From the NCBI RefSeq assembly GCF_014647135.1, contig NZ_BMOP01000006.1, positions 1 through 64,000 on the forward strand: a stretch of DNA of 64,000 nt, in the 5' to 3' direction. The DNA comes from Shewanella xiamenensis. Lineage in GTDB: Bacteria > Pseudomonadota > Gammaproteobacteria > Enterobacterales > Shewanellaceae. Below the pieces are notes generated by a model that saw only the letters and a program-made list of their open reading frames with translations, made no database searches and was not told where the DNA came from. Made by a program: the position numbers and the translations under genes. Shown in pieces: positions 48,185-59,429 of the stretch (positions within the stretch are counted from its first letter, which is position 1; each line of letters begins with the position of its first letter).

Positions 48185-48736
48185 ATGACCAATTTCCTGG
48201 TCGTAACTGCAATGGGCGTAGACCGTCCTGGACTCGTAAGTAAACTAGCTCGGCTTGCCAGTGACTGTGACTGCGATATCGTCGACAGCCGTATGGCATT
48301 ATTTGGTAACGAATTTACCTTAATCATGATGTTGTCAGGTTCGTGGGCATCCATAACGAAAATTGAAAGCTTGCTCCCGAGTCTCAGTGTTGAATTAGAA
48401 CTGATGACGGTGATGAAGCGTACCTCTAAGCACACGCCGCAAAATTATCTTTCGCGCCTTGAAGTGCGCTTTACTGGTAAAGATCAGCGCGGCACGATGA
48501 AATCCATCACCCAGTTTCTTGCCGATCGCTCCTTAGACTTGGCGGCAGTCCGCTCCTTCTCTGAAGAGCTTGAAAATGGCGAGCAAACGCAAACTATTTC
48601 ATTAACCATCAATATTCCTGAAAAAGTTGAACTAGAAAAGCTCGAAAAGAGTATCTATCAACTCTCAGAGGAGATGGCACTGGATTGCACCATTAGACGC
48701 ATGGAAGGCACGACCTCAAGAAACGACAGAGGATAA
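48185..48736 (+). CDS. gcvR: Glycine cleavage system transcriptional repressor
   Basis: A 183-residue protein made of two ACT domains (about 1-85 and 90-170). The first begins NFLVVTAMGVDRPGLVSKLA and the second LEVRFTGKDQRGTMKSITQFLADR. It has no DNA-binding domain. GcvR of E. coli works by binding GcvA in response to glycine. It lies divergent from dapA and four bases upstream of bcp, the arrangement conserved in enterics and Shewanella-type genomes. Confidence 0.88.
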   Translation: MTNFLVVTAMGVDRPGLVSKLARLASDCDCDIVDSRMALFGNEFTLIMMLSGSWASITKIESLLPSLSVELELMTVMKRTSKHTPQNYLSRLEVRFTGKDQRGTMKSITQFLADRSLDLAAVRSFSEELENGEQTQTISLTINIPEKVELEKLEKSIYQLSEEMALDCTIRRMEGTTSRNDRG

Positions 48737-48739
48737 TAG

Positions 48740-49213
48740 ATGAATACTTTAACCGCTGGCGCTAAAGCGCCACTTTTTACCTTACAAGATCAACAGGGTA
48801 ACGCTGTTTCACTACAAGAATGCTTAACACGTGGTCCCGTTTTAGTCTATTTTTACCCTAAAGCATCAACCCCTGGCTGCACAGTACAAGCCTGCGGTTT
48901 ACGTGATAGCAAAGCTGAACTCGACAGCCACAAAGTAACCGTCCTCGGCATTAGCCCAGATCCTGTGGCTAAGTTAGCCAAGTTTGCTGAAAAACAATCA
49001 CTTAACTTTACCCTACTCAGCGATGAAGACCACAGCGTTGCTGATGCCTTTGGCGTATGGGGCGAAAAGAAATTTATGGGTAAAGTCTATGATGGAATCC
49101 ATAGGTTAAGTTTCCTCATCAACACCGATGGCACTGTTGCCCATGTGTTCGATAAGTTTAAAACCAGCGACCATCATCAAGTGGTGCTGGCAGAGATTGC
49201 AGCGCAGCAATAG
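48740..49213 (+). CDS. bcp: Thioredoxin-dependent thiol peroxidase Bcp
   Basis: A 157-residue atypical two-Cys peroxiredoxin that reduces hydroperoxides with electrons from thioredoxin. The peroxidatic Cys47 and resolving Cys52 are in STPGCTVQACGLRD. The active-site YFYPKASTPGCT is typical of the PrxQ/Bcp class. It follows gcvR with a three-base gap and is probably cotranscribed. Confidence 0.95.
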   Translation: MNTLTAGAKAPLFTLQDQQGNAVSLQECLTRGPVLVYFYPKASTPGCTVQACGLRDSKAELDSHKVTVLGISPDPVAKLAKFAEKQSLNFTLLSDEDHSVADAFGVWGEKKFMGKVYDGIHRLSFLINTDGTVAHVFDKFKTSDHHQVVLAEIAAQQ

Positions 49214-49310
49214 CCGCGAAATGGTATAGCAAGGGATTTTCTGACTAATTGCCAACGGCTCAGTTTAGAAATTTCAGTTTGAATTGCCCAAAAAAACCGC
49301 AAGCAAACAT

Positions 49311-49338
49311 AAAATGGCCCTAATTTCGGGCCATTTTT
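49311..49338. terminator. Bidirectional terminator between bcp and speD
   Basis: Stem AAAATGGCCC/GGGCCATTTT with a 7-base loop, T runs on both strands, between convergent genes. Confidence 0.85.
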
Positions 49339-49438
49339 GATGAAAAATTTTCAGCTTGTGGCGAATAAATCCTCTAATCACACCGCAACTTTAGTAGTGC
49401 TTATTCCATTAAATCACCAACTCAATTCTGGGAAACGA

Positions 49439-50395
49439 TTATAGGAATACAGGCAGTAACTCTTCAGTTTGAAGCTGTTGATAGTGATTAAAATCAATCT
49501 GACAGCCTTGCTCAATTACGATTGAACCATGCGCTAAACATACATGCTCAGGAAATCCAGCAGTTATAAGCGGCTGGTTAAAACGGATGAGATCCCAACT
49601 TGAAGGCATAAATAGCTTAATCATTTGTGCAACAAGGGGATAGGGATAAACAGCTAAATCCAGATTAGTCTCAAAGCTGACGTAGGAGTTATCTCCCGGC
49701 CCTATCGATGGCGTGATATGCAAGGTAACATAGTCAGCCCCACGTATCCCATTTAACGAAAATCCCGCGGGCTGAAAACAGTGCATATCAAATTGAAAAT
49801 CAGGGAAAAGTCGCTGCAATCCTAAGCGTTGATAAATCCCCTGCTCGGTTTGTGTGGGCAACTTGAGGTAATCAGCCAACTCGCCACGGATGTGGTACAT
49901 CATCAGTTCAAGGCAGGTATCATACGTTGACGACATAGGTTGGCCGTCAGTGCAAAACTGATTGTCACTACAAAACAAATAGTGATGATGTGAATCTAAG
50001 TGACCAACTCGAAAGGCTTTTCCGGGGATCAAGGTCCGCAATTTCGCAATATCGTCAGCAAAGTGTGTGCTTTGTAGCTGGGCTTGGTATTCATTCTTAC
50101 GCTGATAACAGAGCGCGGCAATGTGCTCAACCCCTAAGGCGTTAATAAAGTAGCAGGCCGCCTCAATCAGGGTGCTATTACCGCAGGTAAGAAGCAGAAT
50201 TTTATCATCCCAGACGAACAGACTGGATTCACTCAGTAGATAGGCATCGCAGGCAGGATTACGGATTGTTGACAGGATTTCCGCATTGGCACAGGCGACC
50301 AAGGTTGACCAAAAGCCGTACTCTCGTTGGCGCAGTGATGCCATATTGGAAGTGAGTCTGATCTCAAGCTTTTTTTCCGCGCCTTCAAAAAACAT
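49439..50395 (-). CDS. speD: S-adenosylmethionine decarboxylase, eukaryotic-type proenzyme
   Basis: This is a 318-residue pyruvoyl enzyme that makes the aminopropyl donor for spermidine. The sequence follows the large single-chain class known from animals and plants. FFEGAEKKLE is at the N-terminus and YLLSESSLFV is the self-cleavage site, between Glu and Ser, about residue 56. Catalytic Cys71 (LTCGN), Ser213 (AGFSLNG) and His226 (TLHITP) are present, and YVSFETNL carries the putrescine-site Glu. Numbering is from ATG 50395. It is much longer than the small bacterial class 1b form. It sits next to speA; no spermidine synthase gene is in the window. Confidence 0.93.
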   Translation of the reverse strand: MFFEGAEKKLEIRLTSNMASLRQREYGFWSTLVACANAEILSTIRNPACDAYLLSESSLFVWDDKILLLTCGNSTLIEAACYFINALGVEHIAALCYQRKNEYQAQLQSTHFADDIAKLRTLIPGKAFRVGHLDSHHHYLFCSDNQFCTDGQPMSSTYDTCLELMMYHIRGELADYLKLPTQTEQGIYQRLGLQRLFPDFQFDMHCFQPAGFSLNGIRGADYVTLHITPSIGPGDNSYVSFETNLDLAVYPYPLVAQMIKLFMPSSWDLIRFNQPLITAGFPEHVCLAHGSIVIEQGCQIDFNHYQQLQTEELLPVFL

Positions 50396-50648
50396 CAAGC
50401 CGTTCGCCTCATCTTATCCCTGTGTTTGGGCATCTAATCTATTGGTATATCAGTCATTCATGGCTCGCTGGCAACGTTGACTTAAATGTATGCACGCATT
50501 TTAAGACTGATAACCCATCAATTTTGCGCGGCTATTTTTACACGACTAGCACCGCAATAAAACCACCGCGCTTGCTTTTACAAGGTGACAGCCTTGCAAC
50601 ACACTCACCTTGGCAACGCACTAGCAAAAATAATAGGCTATAAAAAAC

Positions 50649-50682
50649 AAAAGTCAGCCTAAGTGTCCCTAGGCTGACTTTT
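50649..50682 (-). terminator. Rho-independent terminator of speA
   Basis: A 13-bp perfect stem (AAAAGTCAGCCTA and complement) with an 8-base loop and a minus-strand T run, 15 bases after speA. speA and speD are therefore probably separate units. Confidence 0.88.
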
Positions 50683-50697
50683 TTAACACACTCAATA

Positions 50698-53702
<3,005 letters not shown>

Positions 53703-54542
53703 ATGGTACAGATAGGAAAAACCTGCAAACTTGAGGTAGTAAAACAAGTCAGTTTTGGTGTGTATTTAAATGCCCACGAATTTGGCCAAGTGTTACTGCC
53801 CAACAAAGCCACCCCAAAAGACTGCCAAGTAGGCGACTGGCTAGAGGTATTTTTATATCTGGACTCCGAAGATATCGTTATTGCCACTACCCGCAAGCCT
53901 TTAGCGCAAGTAGGAGAATTTGCCTACTTAAAAGCCGTGGCCACTGGGCCTTTTGGCGCATTTTTAGATTGGGGATTGGATAAAGATCTATTGCTGCCCT
54001 TTGGCGAACAACACAAGCCGATTGAAGAAGGTCGCTCGTACCTTGTTTATGTGCACGTTAACCGAGCTGATGAGCGTATTGTTGCGTCATCAAAAATCGA
54101 TAAATTCCTCGATAAAACTCCCGCCCAGTACGAAGTAGGTCAACAAGTTGACTTATTTATCGGTGGCACCACAGATTTAGGCTACAAAGCCATTATTAAC
54201 CATGCCCATTGGGGCGTGATTTATCAAAACGAAGTGTTCCAAAAACTGCGTTTTGGTCAAAGGCTAAAAGGCTTTATCAAACAAGTGCGCCGTGATGGCA
54301 AAATTGATTTGGTATTGCAGCAAGGCAGTAAGCAAGAGCTTGATAAAAATGCGCACATTATCTTAGTAAAACTCAAGCAAGCGGGCGGATTCTTACCCCT
54401 AACGGATAAAACCGATGCCGAAGTGATTTACGAACAACTCGGTATGAGTAAAAAAGCCTTTAAAAAGAGTATCGGTGGCCTGTTTAAAGCCAGTAAGTTA
54501 AGCATCGACGATGATGGTTTACGCCTAACTGAAGCTGACTGA
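53703..54542 (+). CDS. cvfB: CvfB/YitL family S1 RNA-binding protein
   Basis: A 279-residue cytoplasmic protein with three S1-like OB folds in tandem (about 1-65, 68-135, 145-215) and a C-terminal winged helix (YEQLGMSKKAFKKSIGGLFKASKLSIDDDGLRL). This is the domain order of the CvfB family, known in Gram-positive bacteria as an RNA-binding regulator. Its role in gammaproteobacteria is not established. Followed by a hairpin terminator. Confidence 0.85.
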   Translation: MVQIGKTCKLEVVKQVSFGVYLNAHEFGQVLLPNKATPKDCQVGDWLEVFLYLDSEDIVIATTRKPLAQVGEFAYLKAVATGPFGAFLDWGLDKDLLLPFGEQHKPIEEGRSYLVYVHVNRADERIVASSKIDKFLDKTPAQYEVGQQVDLFIGGTTDLGYKAIINHAHWGVIYQNEVFQKLRFGQRLKGFIKQVRRDGKIDLVLQQGSKQELDKNAHIILVKLKQAGGFLPLTDKTDAEVIYEQLGMSKKAFKKSIGGLFKASKLSIDDDGLRLTEAD

Positions 54543-54659
54543 TTGGGCTGAATAGTCAACCTCACACGGGACTGAACACTCTCTTGTAGTAAGGTTCGTG
54601 GTTTATTTGTCCAAATAGTCTGCCTAAACACTCAGTTTACCGACAAGCGCTAGGATCTT

Positions 54660-54695
54660 AAGCATGGCTCTGTTATAACAAAGTCATGCTTTTTT
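54660..54695 (+). terminator. Rho-independent terminator after cvfB
   Basis: AAGCATG/CATGCTT stem with an 18-base loop and six T residues. It ends only about 14 bases before the yceH start codon, so yceH either has a promoter inside this region or depends on read-through. Confidence 0.65.
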
Positions 54696-54708
54696 CTTTG
54701 GAGCTTAT

Positions 54709-55374
54709 ATGGAACTCACGTTACACGAAGCCAGAGTTATCGGTTGTCTACTTGAAAAAGAAGTCACCACCCCAGAGCAATACCCTCTTTCACTCAATAC
54801 CCTGACCCTCGCCTGTAATCAAAAAACCAGCCGCGAACCTGTATTAGAACTCACTGAAGCGCAAGTACAAGCCGCCCTTGATTCATTGAACAAAAAGCGC
54901 TTAATCAGCGAGCAATCCGGCTTTGGTAGCCGAGTCGTCAAATATAAGCACAGATTCTGCAACACTGAATTTAGCGAGTTACAACTTTCCAGCGCGGCGG
55001 TAGCCATTGTTTGTTTACTGCTGCTTCGCGGCCCACAAACGCCCGGAGAGTTACGCACCCGTAGCAACAGACTGCATGATTTTAAAGACGTGCTCGAAGT
55101 GGAAGCCTGCATTAAGCAACTGATGGAGCGGGATAAACCCGTGCTAGCACAGCTGCCGCGGGAGCCTGGTAAACGTGAATGCCGTTATACTGAGCTGTTC
55201 TCCCAAGGTGCTGAGCAAATTAGCGCAGCGTCATTCACCAATGCCACAAATGCAGATGCCCACCCGCTAAACGAGCAGGATAGACAACAACTGGAAGCGA
55301 GAGTCACACAGCTTGAAGAGCAAGTGGCAGAACTTAAAGATAAGTTAGAATCGCTTATCGCTTCTTTATCCTAA
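54709..55374 (+). CDS. yceH: YceH family (DUF480) protein
   Basis: A 221-residue protein built of two winged-helix domains. It begins [30 protein letters not shown], continues with [12 protein letters not shown], and has [24 protein letters not shown] in the second domain. A C-terminal coiled coil ([23 protein letters not shown]) ends it. The family is widespread but has no established function; DNA binding is likely from the fold. GGAG precedes the ATG. Confidence 0.85.
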   Translation: MELTLHEARVIGCLLEKEVTTPEQYPLSLNTLTLACNQKTSREPVLELTEAQVQAALDSLNKKRLISEQSGFGSRVVKYKHRFCNTEFSELQLSSAAVAIVCLLLLRGPQTPGELRTRSNRLHDFKDVLEVEACIKQLMERDKPVLAQLPREPGKRECRYTELFSQGAEQISAASFTNATNADAHPLNEQDRQQLEARVTQLEEQVAELKDKLESLIASLS

Positions 55375-55431
55375 CCGCGCCGCGGACGACTTTCGCAAGT
55401 AGTCACTCTTAATGATGACTAAGGTGAGAGT

Positions 55432-56292
55432 TTGTCCGCTCACTCACTGACGAGACAGCGAATGACACCAAATGCTCCCAGTACATTCAATAACATGCTT
55501 TTGATCGCTGGCTTTGAATGTCGCAAATTTCTATTTAACCTTCGCGGGATTATCGCCCTGTTCGCCTTTGCATTAGTGTGGGGCATGCTATTGCTCTACC
55601 CCATCCAAGGCGCTTCGACCCTATTAATGCAGCCCAATATTAAAGATCTGATCGACGGTCTCTTAGGCAGCCAAGCTCTCAACATGCTGTTTGACTGGCC
55701 CGTGGCGGAAATGGCTATCTTCTGGTGCTTTGCGCTGTATCTGTTTCCCATGTTCAGTATTTTGATTGCCGCCGATCAGTTCTCCTCAGACAAAACCCGC
55801 GGCACATTGCGCTTCTATACCCTAAGAACCAGCAAAGACAGCCTACTCTTCGGCCGCTTTTTGGGGCAAATCTTGATCCAAGGTCTACTGATCTTATTGA
55901 CCATCCTTGCCACCATAGCGCTGGCACTTACTCGCGATATCGGCTTGTTATTACCCGCGTTAACGTCGGGTGCCTTGGTCGGCGTCAACTTGGTTATCGT
56001 GATTTTACCCTTTACCGCAGTCATGACTTTATTGTCCCTCTATGCCAACACGGCAAGGCAAGCCATGGTGCTCGCCACCATCTTGTGGACGGTCGTCTCG
56101 ATTGCACTGCTGATTTTGGGTAATCAATCCAGCTTATTTGAGGGCTTACAATGGCTACTGCCGGGCGCTCAACTGTCGAACATGGTCAACACCAATGGAC
56201 TCAATAGCTTTGCCTACGCACCAATTCCCCTATTACAAACCGCAATCGCCCTTTTCCTTGGCCGCGTTTATATCCAAAGGAGTCAACTATGA
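55432..56292 (+). CDS. ABC transporter permease, ABC-2 type
   Basis: A 286-residue membrane protein with six hydrophobic segments and a large soluble loop after the first. ADQFSSDKTRGTLRFYTLRTSKDSLLFGRFLGQI is the hallmark of ABC-2 permeases (NosY/CcmB-like exporters). The start is uncertain: TTG 55432 has AAGGTGAG upstream, while ATG 55462 has no good site. The stop overlaps the ATPase start. The substrate is unknown. Confidence 0.82.
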   Translation: MSAHSLTRQRMTPNAPSTFNNMLLIAGFECRKFLFNLRGIIALFAFALVWGMLLLYPIQGASTLLMQPNIKDLIDGLLGSQALNMLFDWPVAEMAIFWCFALYLFPMFSILIAADQFSSDKTRGTLRFYTLRTSKDSLLFGRFLGQILIQGLLILLTILATIALALTRDIGLLLPALTSGALVGVNLVIVILPFTAVMTLLSLYANTARQAMVLATILWTVVSIALLILGNQSSLFEGLQWLLPGAQLSNMVNTNGLNSFAYAPIPLLQTAIALFLGRVYIQRSQL

Positions 56293-57197
56293 TCCTCGTT
56301 CAATGCCAAGGACTGTCCAAACACTATGGCAGTAAAAAAGCGCTCAATAACGTTAACTTAACCCTCGAATCGGGAGCGCCCATCGCCTTAGTTGGCCCTA
56401 ACGGTGCAGGTAAAACTACACTGTTTAGCCTGCTCTGTGGTTACCTCACCCCAAGCGCAGGCTCGGTTCGTATTCTGGGAGAAGCGCCCAATAGTCCAGC
56501 ATTATTAGGGCAAATTGCCGCCCTGCCACAGGATGCGACGCTCGATCCCAATTTAACTATTATCAGCCAGTTAAGCTTCTTTGCGCGTCTTCAAGGAATG
56601 GATAGCAAGCAGGCACATCAAGAAGCACAGCGAGTGCTGAATTTAGTGGACTTAGCCGAGGTGGCGCAGCAAAAGCCACCAAGCCTAAGCCATGGAATGA
56701 GTAAACGTGTGGCGATTGCCCAAGCCTTAATCGGTGCTCCCAAGTTGGTATTACTCGACGAGCCAACCGCAGGGCTCGATCCGGCTAATGCGAAAAAAAT
56801 CCGTGAACTTGTCAGAACGCTGTCGCCCACAACCACTTTTGTGATCAGCTCACACAACTTGGACGAACTCGAGAAGCTCTGTGACCAAGTGCTGTATTTA
56901 GATAAAGGTGAGCTGGGACAATCGATTTCGATGCGCTCATCCAATAGCGGCAGTGATTATCTCACCCTCACCATGGAAAGCTGCGACAGTGAAGCGCTGA
57001 TCCAAGCCGTAGGTCAAATAGCCGGTGTAGTGAATATCACCTCAAAACAAGCCCATGTATTTGTGATCCAAGTGGATGACACGGCAAATCGTCATTATGA
57101 GTTTGAAACCGCCTTACTCGCCCTATTTAAGCAGCAGCATTGGCAATATAAGATGCTACTTAAAGGACGTACATTAGAAGAAACGTTATTTTCTTAA
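56289..57197 (+). CDS. ABC transporter ATP-binding protein
   Basis: The 302-residue ATPase partner of the preceding permease. Walker A is GPNGAGKTT, the signature motif is LSHGMSKRVAIAQALIG and Walker B is LVLLDEPTAGLD, followed by the switch His in SSHNLDEL. The C-terminal ~90 residues form the regulatory extension common in ABC-2 exporter ATPases. Overlaps the permease gene by four bases. The signature reads LSHGM instead of LSGGQ, a tolerated variant. Confidence 0.9.
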   Translation: MILVQCQGLSKHYGSKKALNNVNLTLESGAPIALVGPNGAGKTTLFSLLCGYLTPSAGSVRILGEAPNSPALLGQIAALPQDATLDPNLTIISQLSFFARLQGMDSKQAHQEAQRVLNLVDLAEVAQQKPPSLSHGMSKRVAIAQALIGAPKLVLLDEPTAGLDPANAKKIRELVRTLSPTTTFVISSHNLDELEKLCDQVLYLDKGELGQSISMRSSNSGSDYLTLTMESCDSEALIQAVGQIAGVVNITSKQAHVFVIQVDDTANRHYEFETALLALFKQQHWQYKMLLKGRTLEETLFS

Positions 57198-57587
57198 GTC
57201 CGCGCGATAAGTCCAGCCATAATTCCACCGCTTAAACCAACTCAAACAGCGCCCGCAAGGGCGCTCAGTAGACACTTTGTTGTTTATACACAGCGAAACC
57301 AATATCATTTCTTGCCCCCTATCAAAGGTGGAATAGTCGTAAATATCAATGTTAAAACGCTTTATCCTTTAACTTCCACCTTAGCGCTAAACGCCATCCA
57401 CTAGGCCAACTTAGCCCCTAACGCTGCTTATATAAGGAGTATTTCCGTTTCAAAAGAAAAGGTGAGTTGTCATCGCTAACCAATAAAGCAGCAGTTAAGC
57501 CGCTTTGGCAAACCTAGGCTTTCAATCTGATCCCGAGCTTGTTATAAACTCCCCTTTCCTGCTCTTTCGCTGAATTCAGAGGTTTCA
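57198..57587. other. 390-bp intergenic region upstream of the HU-like gene
   Basis: Contains a strong hairpin AGCGCCC/GGGCGCT with loop GCAA (57248-57265), 50 bases after the ABC operon. It has no T run but may stop or stabilise that transcript. The rest shows no recognisable element. Confidence 0.5.
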
Positions 57588-57863
57588 ATGAACAAAGCAC
57601 AACTTATCCAACGTATCGCCACTTCGCTTGAACAGTCCCAGGCCAGCACTAAACCTGTTGTCGAACAGATCCTACAACAGATCCATATCGCCTTAAGCGA
57701 AGGTGAGAAAGTCTTCCTGCCGCAATTCGGTACCTTCGAGTTACGTTATCATTTACCTAAATCGGGCCGTAATCCACAGACGGGTGAGACAATTGAGATT
57801 TCGGGCTTTAACCAGCCGAGCTTTAAGGCGGCGACAGCGCTAAAACAAGCGATAAATGAGTAG
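57588..57863 (+). CDS. HU/IHF family DNA-binding protein
   Basis: A 91-residue histone-like protein. The N-terminal dimerising helices (MNKAQLIQRIATSLEQSQASTKPVVEQILQQI) are followed by LPQFGTFELRYHLPKSGRNPQTGETIEISGFNQPSFKAATALKQAIN. This includes the GRNPQTG arm with the intercalating Pro. It is a divergent paralogue rather than HupA, HupB or IHF: only the arm and the FKA motif are closely conserved. Confidence 0.88.
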   Translation: MNKAQLIQRIATSLEQSQASTKPVVEQILQQIHIALSEGEKVFLPQFGTFELRYHLPKSGRNPQTGETIEISGFNQPSFKAATALKQAINE

Positions 57864-57884
57864 GTAGTATTGTGGATATGTAAA

Positions 57885-57914
57885 AGAGCCTCATGAAAAC
57901 CACGGGGCTTTTTT
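57885..57914 (+). terminator. Rho-independent terminator of the HU-like gene
   Basis: Stem AGCCTC/GGGGCT (one wobble) with an 11-base loop followed by six T residues. Confidence 0.75.
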
Positions 57915-58122
57915 ATCGGCCAAGATTAACGATATTACGTTGGCAATGAGCTTGGGAGATAAAACGTAACCTGCCCTAGCTGAGTTTGATGTTATAGAGC
58001 TTAGAGAGCAGTAACAAAGTCAACCTAAAGCCAGCTACTGACGGCGTGCCAGAGGCTCTATCTAATAAAATAGACAAGTCGCGGTAAAACAAAACGAAAA
58101 AATCAGTGCTGCAAATGCAAAA

Positions 58123-58146
58123 AAGCCCCGACTAATGTCGAGGCTT
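58123..58146 (-). terminator. Terminator of the Gly-Cys-Leu-Leu tRNA transcript
   Basis: AAGCC-CGAC/GTCG-GGCTT stem with a 4-base loop, T run on the minus strand, 22 bases past the last tRNA. Confidence 0.8.
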
Positions 58147-58168
58147 ATTTACTATTCACTAAGAATAA

Positions 58169-58255
58169 TGGTACCCGAGGCCAGACTTGAACTGGCACGC
58201 TGTTACCAGCGAGGGATTTTAAATCCCTTGTGTCTACCGATTCCACCACTCGGGC
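58169..58255 (-). tRNA. tRNA-Leu(UAA), second copy
   Basis: 87 bases with CCA encoded. Acceptor GCCCGAG pairs with CTCGGGT; anticodon loop TTTAAAA carries TAA. A long variable arm marks class II, and the T loop is TTCAAGT. Identical to the copy at 58386-58472. Confidence 0.95.
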
Positions 58256-58385
58256 AAACTCTTAATATCGTCAGCACTGCTGTTGATATTGTTAACTCAT
58301 TGCTTCGACCTATTGATTATATATCAAATACTTAGGTTACGAAGTTTAACGCTTCAGCTCGTTTGAGCTGTCACCATTATAATAA

Positions 58386-58472
58386 TGGTACCCGAGGCCA
58401 GACTTGAACTGGCACGCTGTTACCAGCGAGGGATTTTAAATCCCTTGTGTCTACCGATTCCACCACTCGGGC
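58386..58472 (-). tRNA. tRNA-Leu(UAA), first copy
   Basis: Same 87-base sequence as 58169-58255, 130 bases upstream of it in the same transcript. E. coli has a single leuZ at this place, so the gene was duplicated here. Confidence 0.95.
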
Positions 58473-58520
58473 AAACTCTTTATATTAACGACGGGAATCG
58501 TGTCATTAATATCTTAATTA

Positions 58521-58594
58521 TGGAGGCGCGACCCGGAGTCGAACCGAGATCGACGGATTTGCAATCCGCAGCATAGCCATTCTGCCATCGCGCC
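58521..58594 (-). tRNA. tRNA-Cys(GCA)
   Basis: 74 bases with encoded CCA. Acceptor GGCGCGA/TCGCGCC; anticodon stem-loop GCGGATTGCAAATCCG with GCA; T loop TTCGACT. Same position as cysT of E. coli, between the Gly and Leu tRNAs. Confidence 0.96.
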
Positions 58595-58614
58595 ATCTTT
58601 CCAATCATTTAGAT

Positions 58615-58690
58615 TGGAGCGACATATCGGGTTCGAACCGATGACCTATACCTTGGCAAGGTATCGCTCTACCAACTGAGCTAATGTCGC
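58615..58690 (-). tRNA. tRNA-Gly(GCC)
   Basis: 76 bases with encoded CCA. Acceptor GCGACAT/ATGTCGC; anticodon loop CTTGCCAAG with GCC; T loop TTCGAAC. First gene of the tRNA cluster, corresponding to glyW of E. coli. Confidence 0.96.
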
Positions 58691-58833
58691 ATCACGCAGA
58701 GTTAAGATTTTGTTTTCACTTCGTCTCTCGTCTACGGGGAGGCATTCTACCTATTTACGATGCAGTGTCAACCGCTGTTTTATCGATAACTTACTGCTTG
58801 CGCACTAAATAATCTCTTTGATCTTTTATTGTG

Positions 58834-59382
58834 CTATTCAGCCGTTAAATCTTTCCAGGCGGCTAAAATGTAACTCATCATTGACCAGAACGTTAATACG
58901 GCAGCGATATATAACAGCACAAATGCCGCGGTGATCATGAGTGGATTGTATTGCCAGATAAGGCCAATAATCGCCACCATCTGCGCCGCCGTTTTATATT
59001 TGCCGATCCAAGAAACTGCAACCGTGCCGCGTTTACCTAATTCAGCCATCCACTCCCGCAGGGCTGAAATCACAATTTCACGGCCAATCATAAACAGTGC
59101 TGGCAGTGTGAGCCAAATATCAGCGTATTGGTCAACTAATAATACGAGCGCGGTGATCACCATCAGTTTATCAGCGACGGGATCGAGGAAGGCGCCAAAA
59201 CGGGTCAGTTGCTTGAGTTTACGCGCCGCATAACCGTCTAATGCATCCGTTAACGCCGCCAACCAAAACACAAATGCGGCAACAAAAGGCGTCCAGCTGT
59301 AAGGTAAATAAAACAACACCACAAAAATGGGCAGTAAAAAAAGCCTAAAAAGAGTTAATGCTATGGGTAAGTTAAACGGCAT
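58834..59382 (-). CDS. pgsA: CDP-diacylglycerol--glycerol-3-phosphate 3-phosphatidyltransferase
   Basis: A 182-residue inner-membrane enzyme that makes phosphatidylglycerol phosphate from CDP-diacylglycerol. The CDP-alcohol phosphatidyltransferase motif is [26 protein letters not shown], with the DG..AR..G..D..D pattern complete. About four hydrophobic segments follow. The ATG at 59382 is preferred over an upstream TTG. It follows uvrC and precedes the tRNA cluster as in E. coli. Confidence 0.94.
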   Translation of the reverse strand: MPFNLPIALTLFRLFLLPIFVVLFYLPYSWTPFVAAFVFWLAALTDALDGYAARKLKQLTRFGAFLDPVADKLMVITALVLLVDQYADIWLTLPALFMIGREIVISALREWMAELGKRGTVAVSWIGKYKTAAQMVAIIGLIWQYNPLMITAAFVLLYIAAVLTFWSMMSYILAAWKDLTAE

Positions 59383-59429
59383 GATCAAACCAGTTAGTCA
59401 AAAGCAGCGCCAATCTTGCCTTAATTTTA

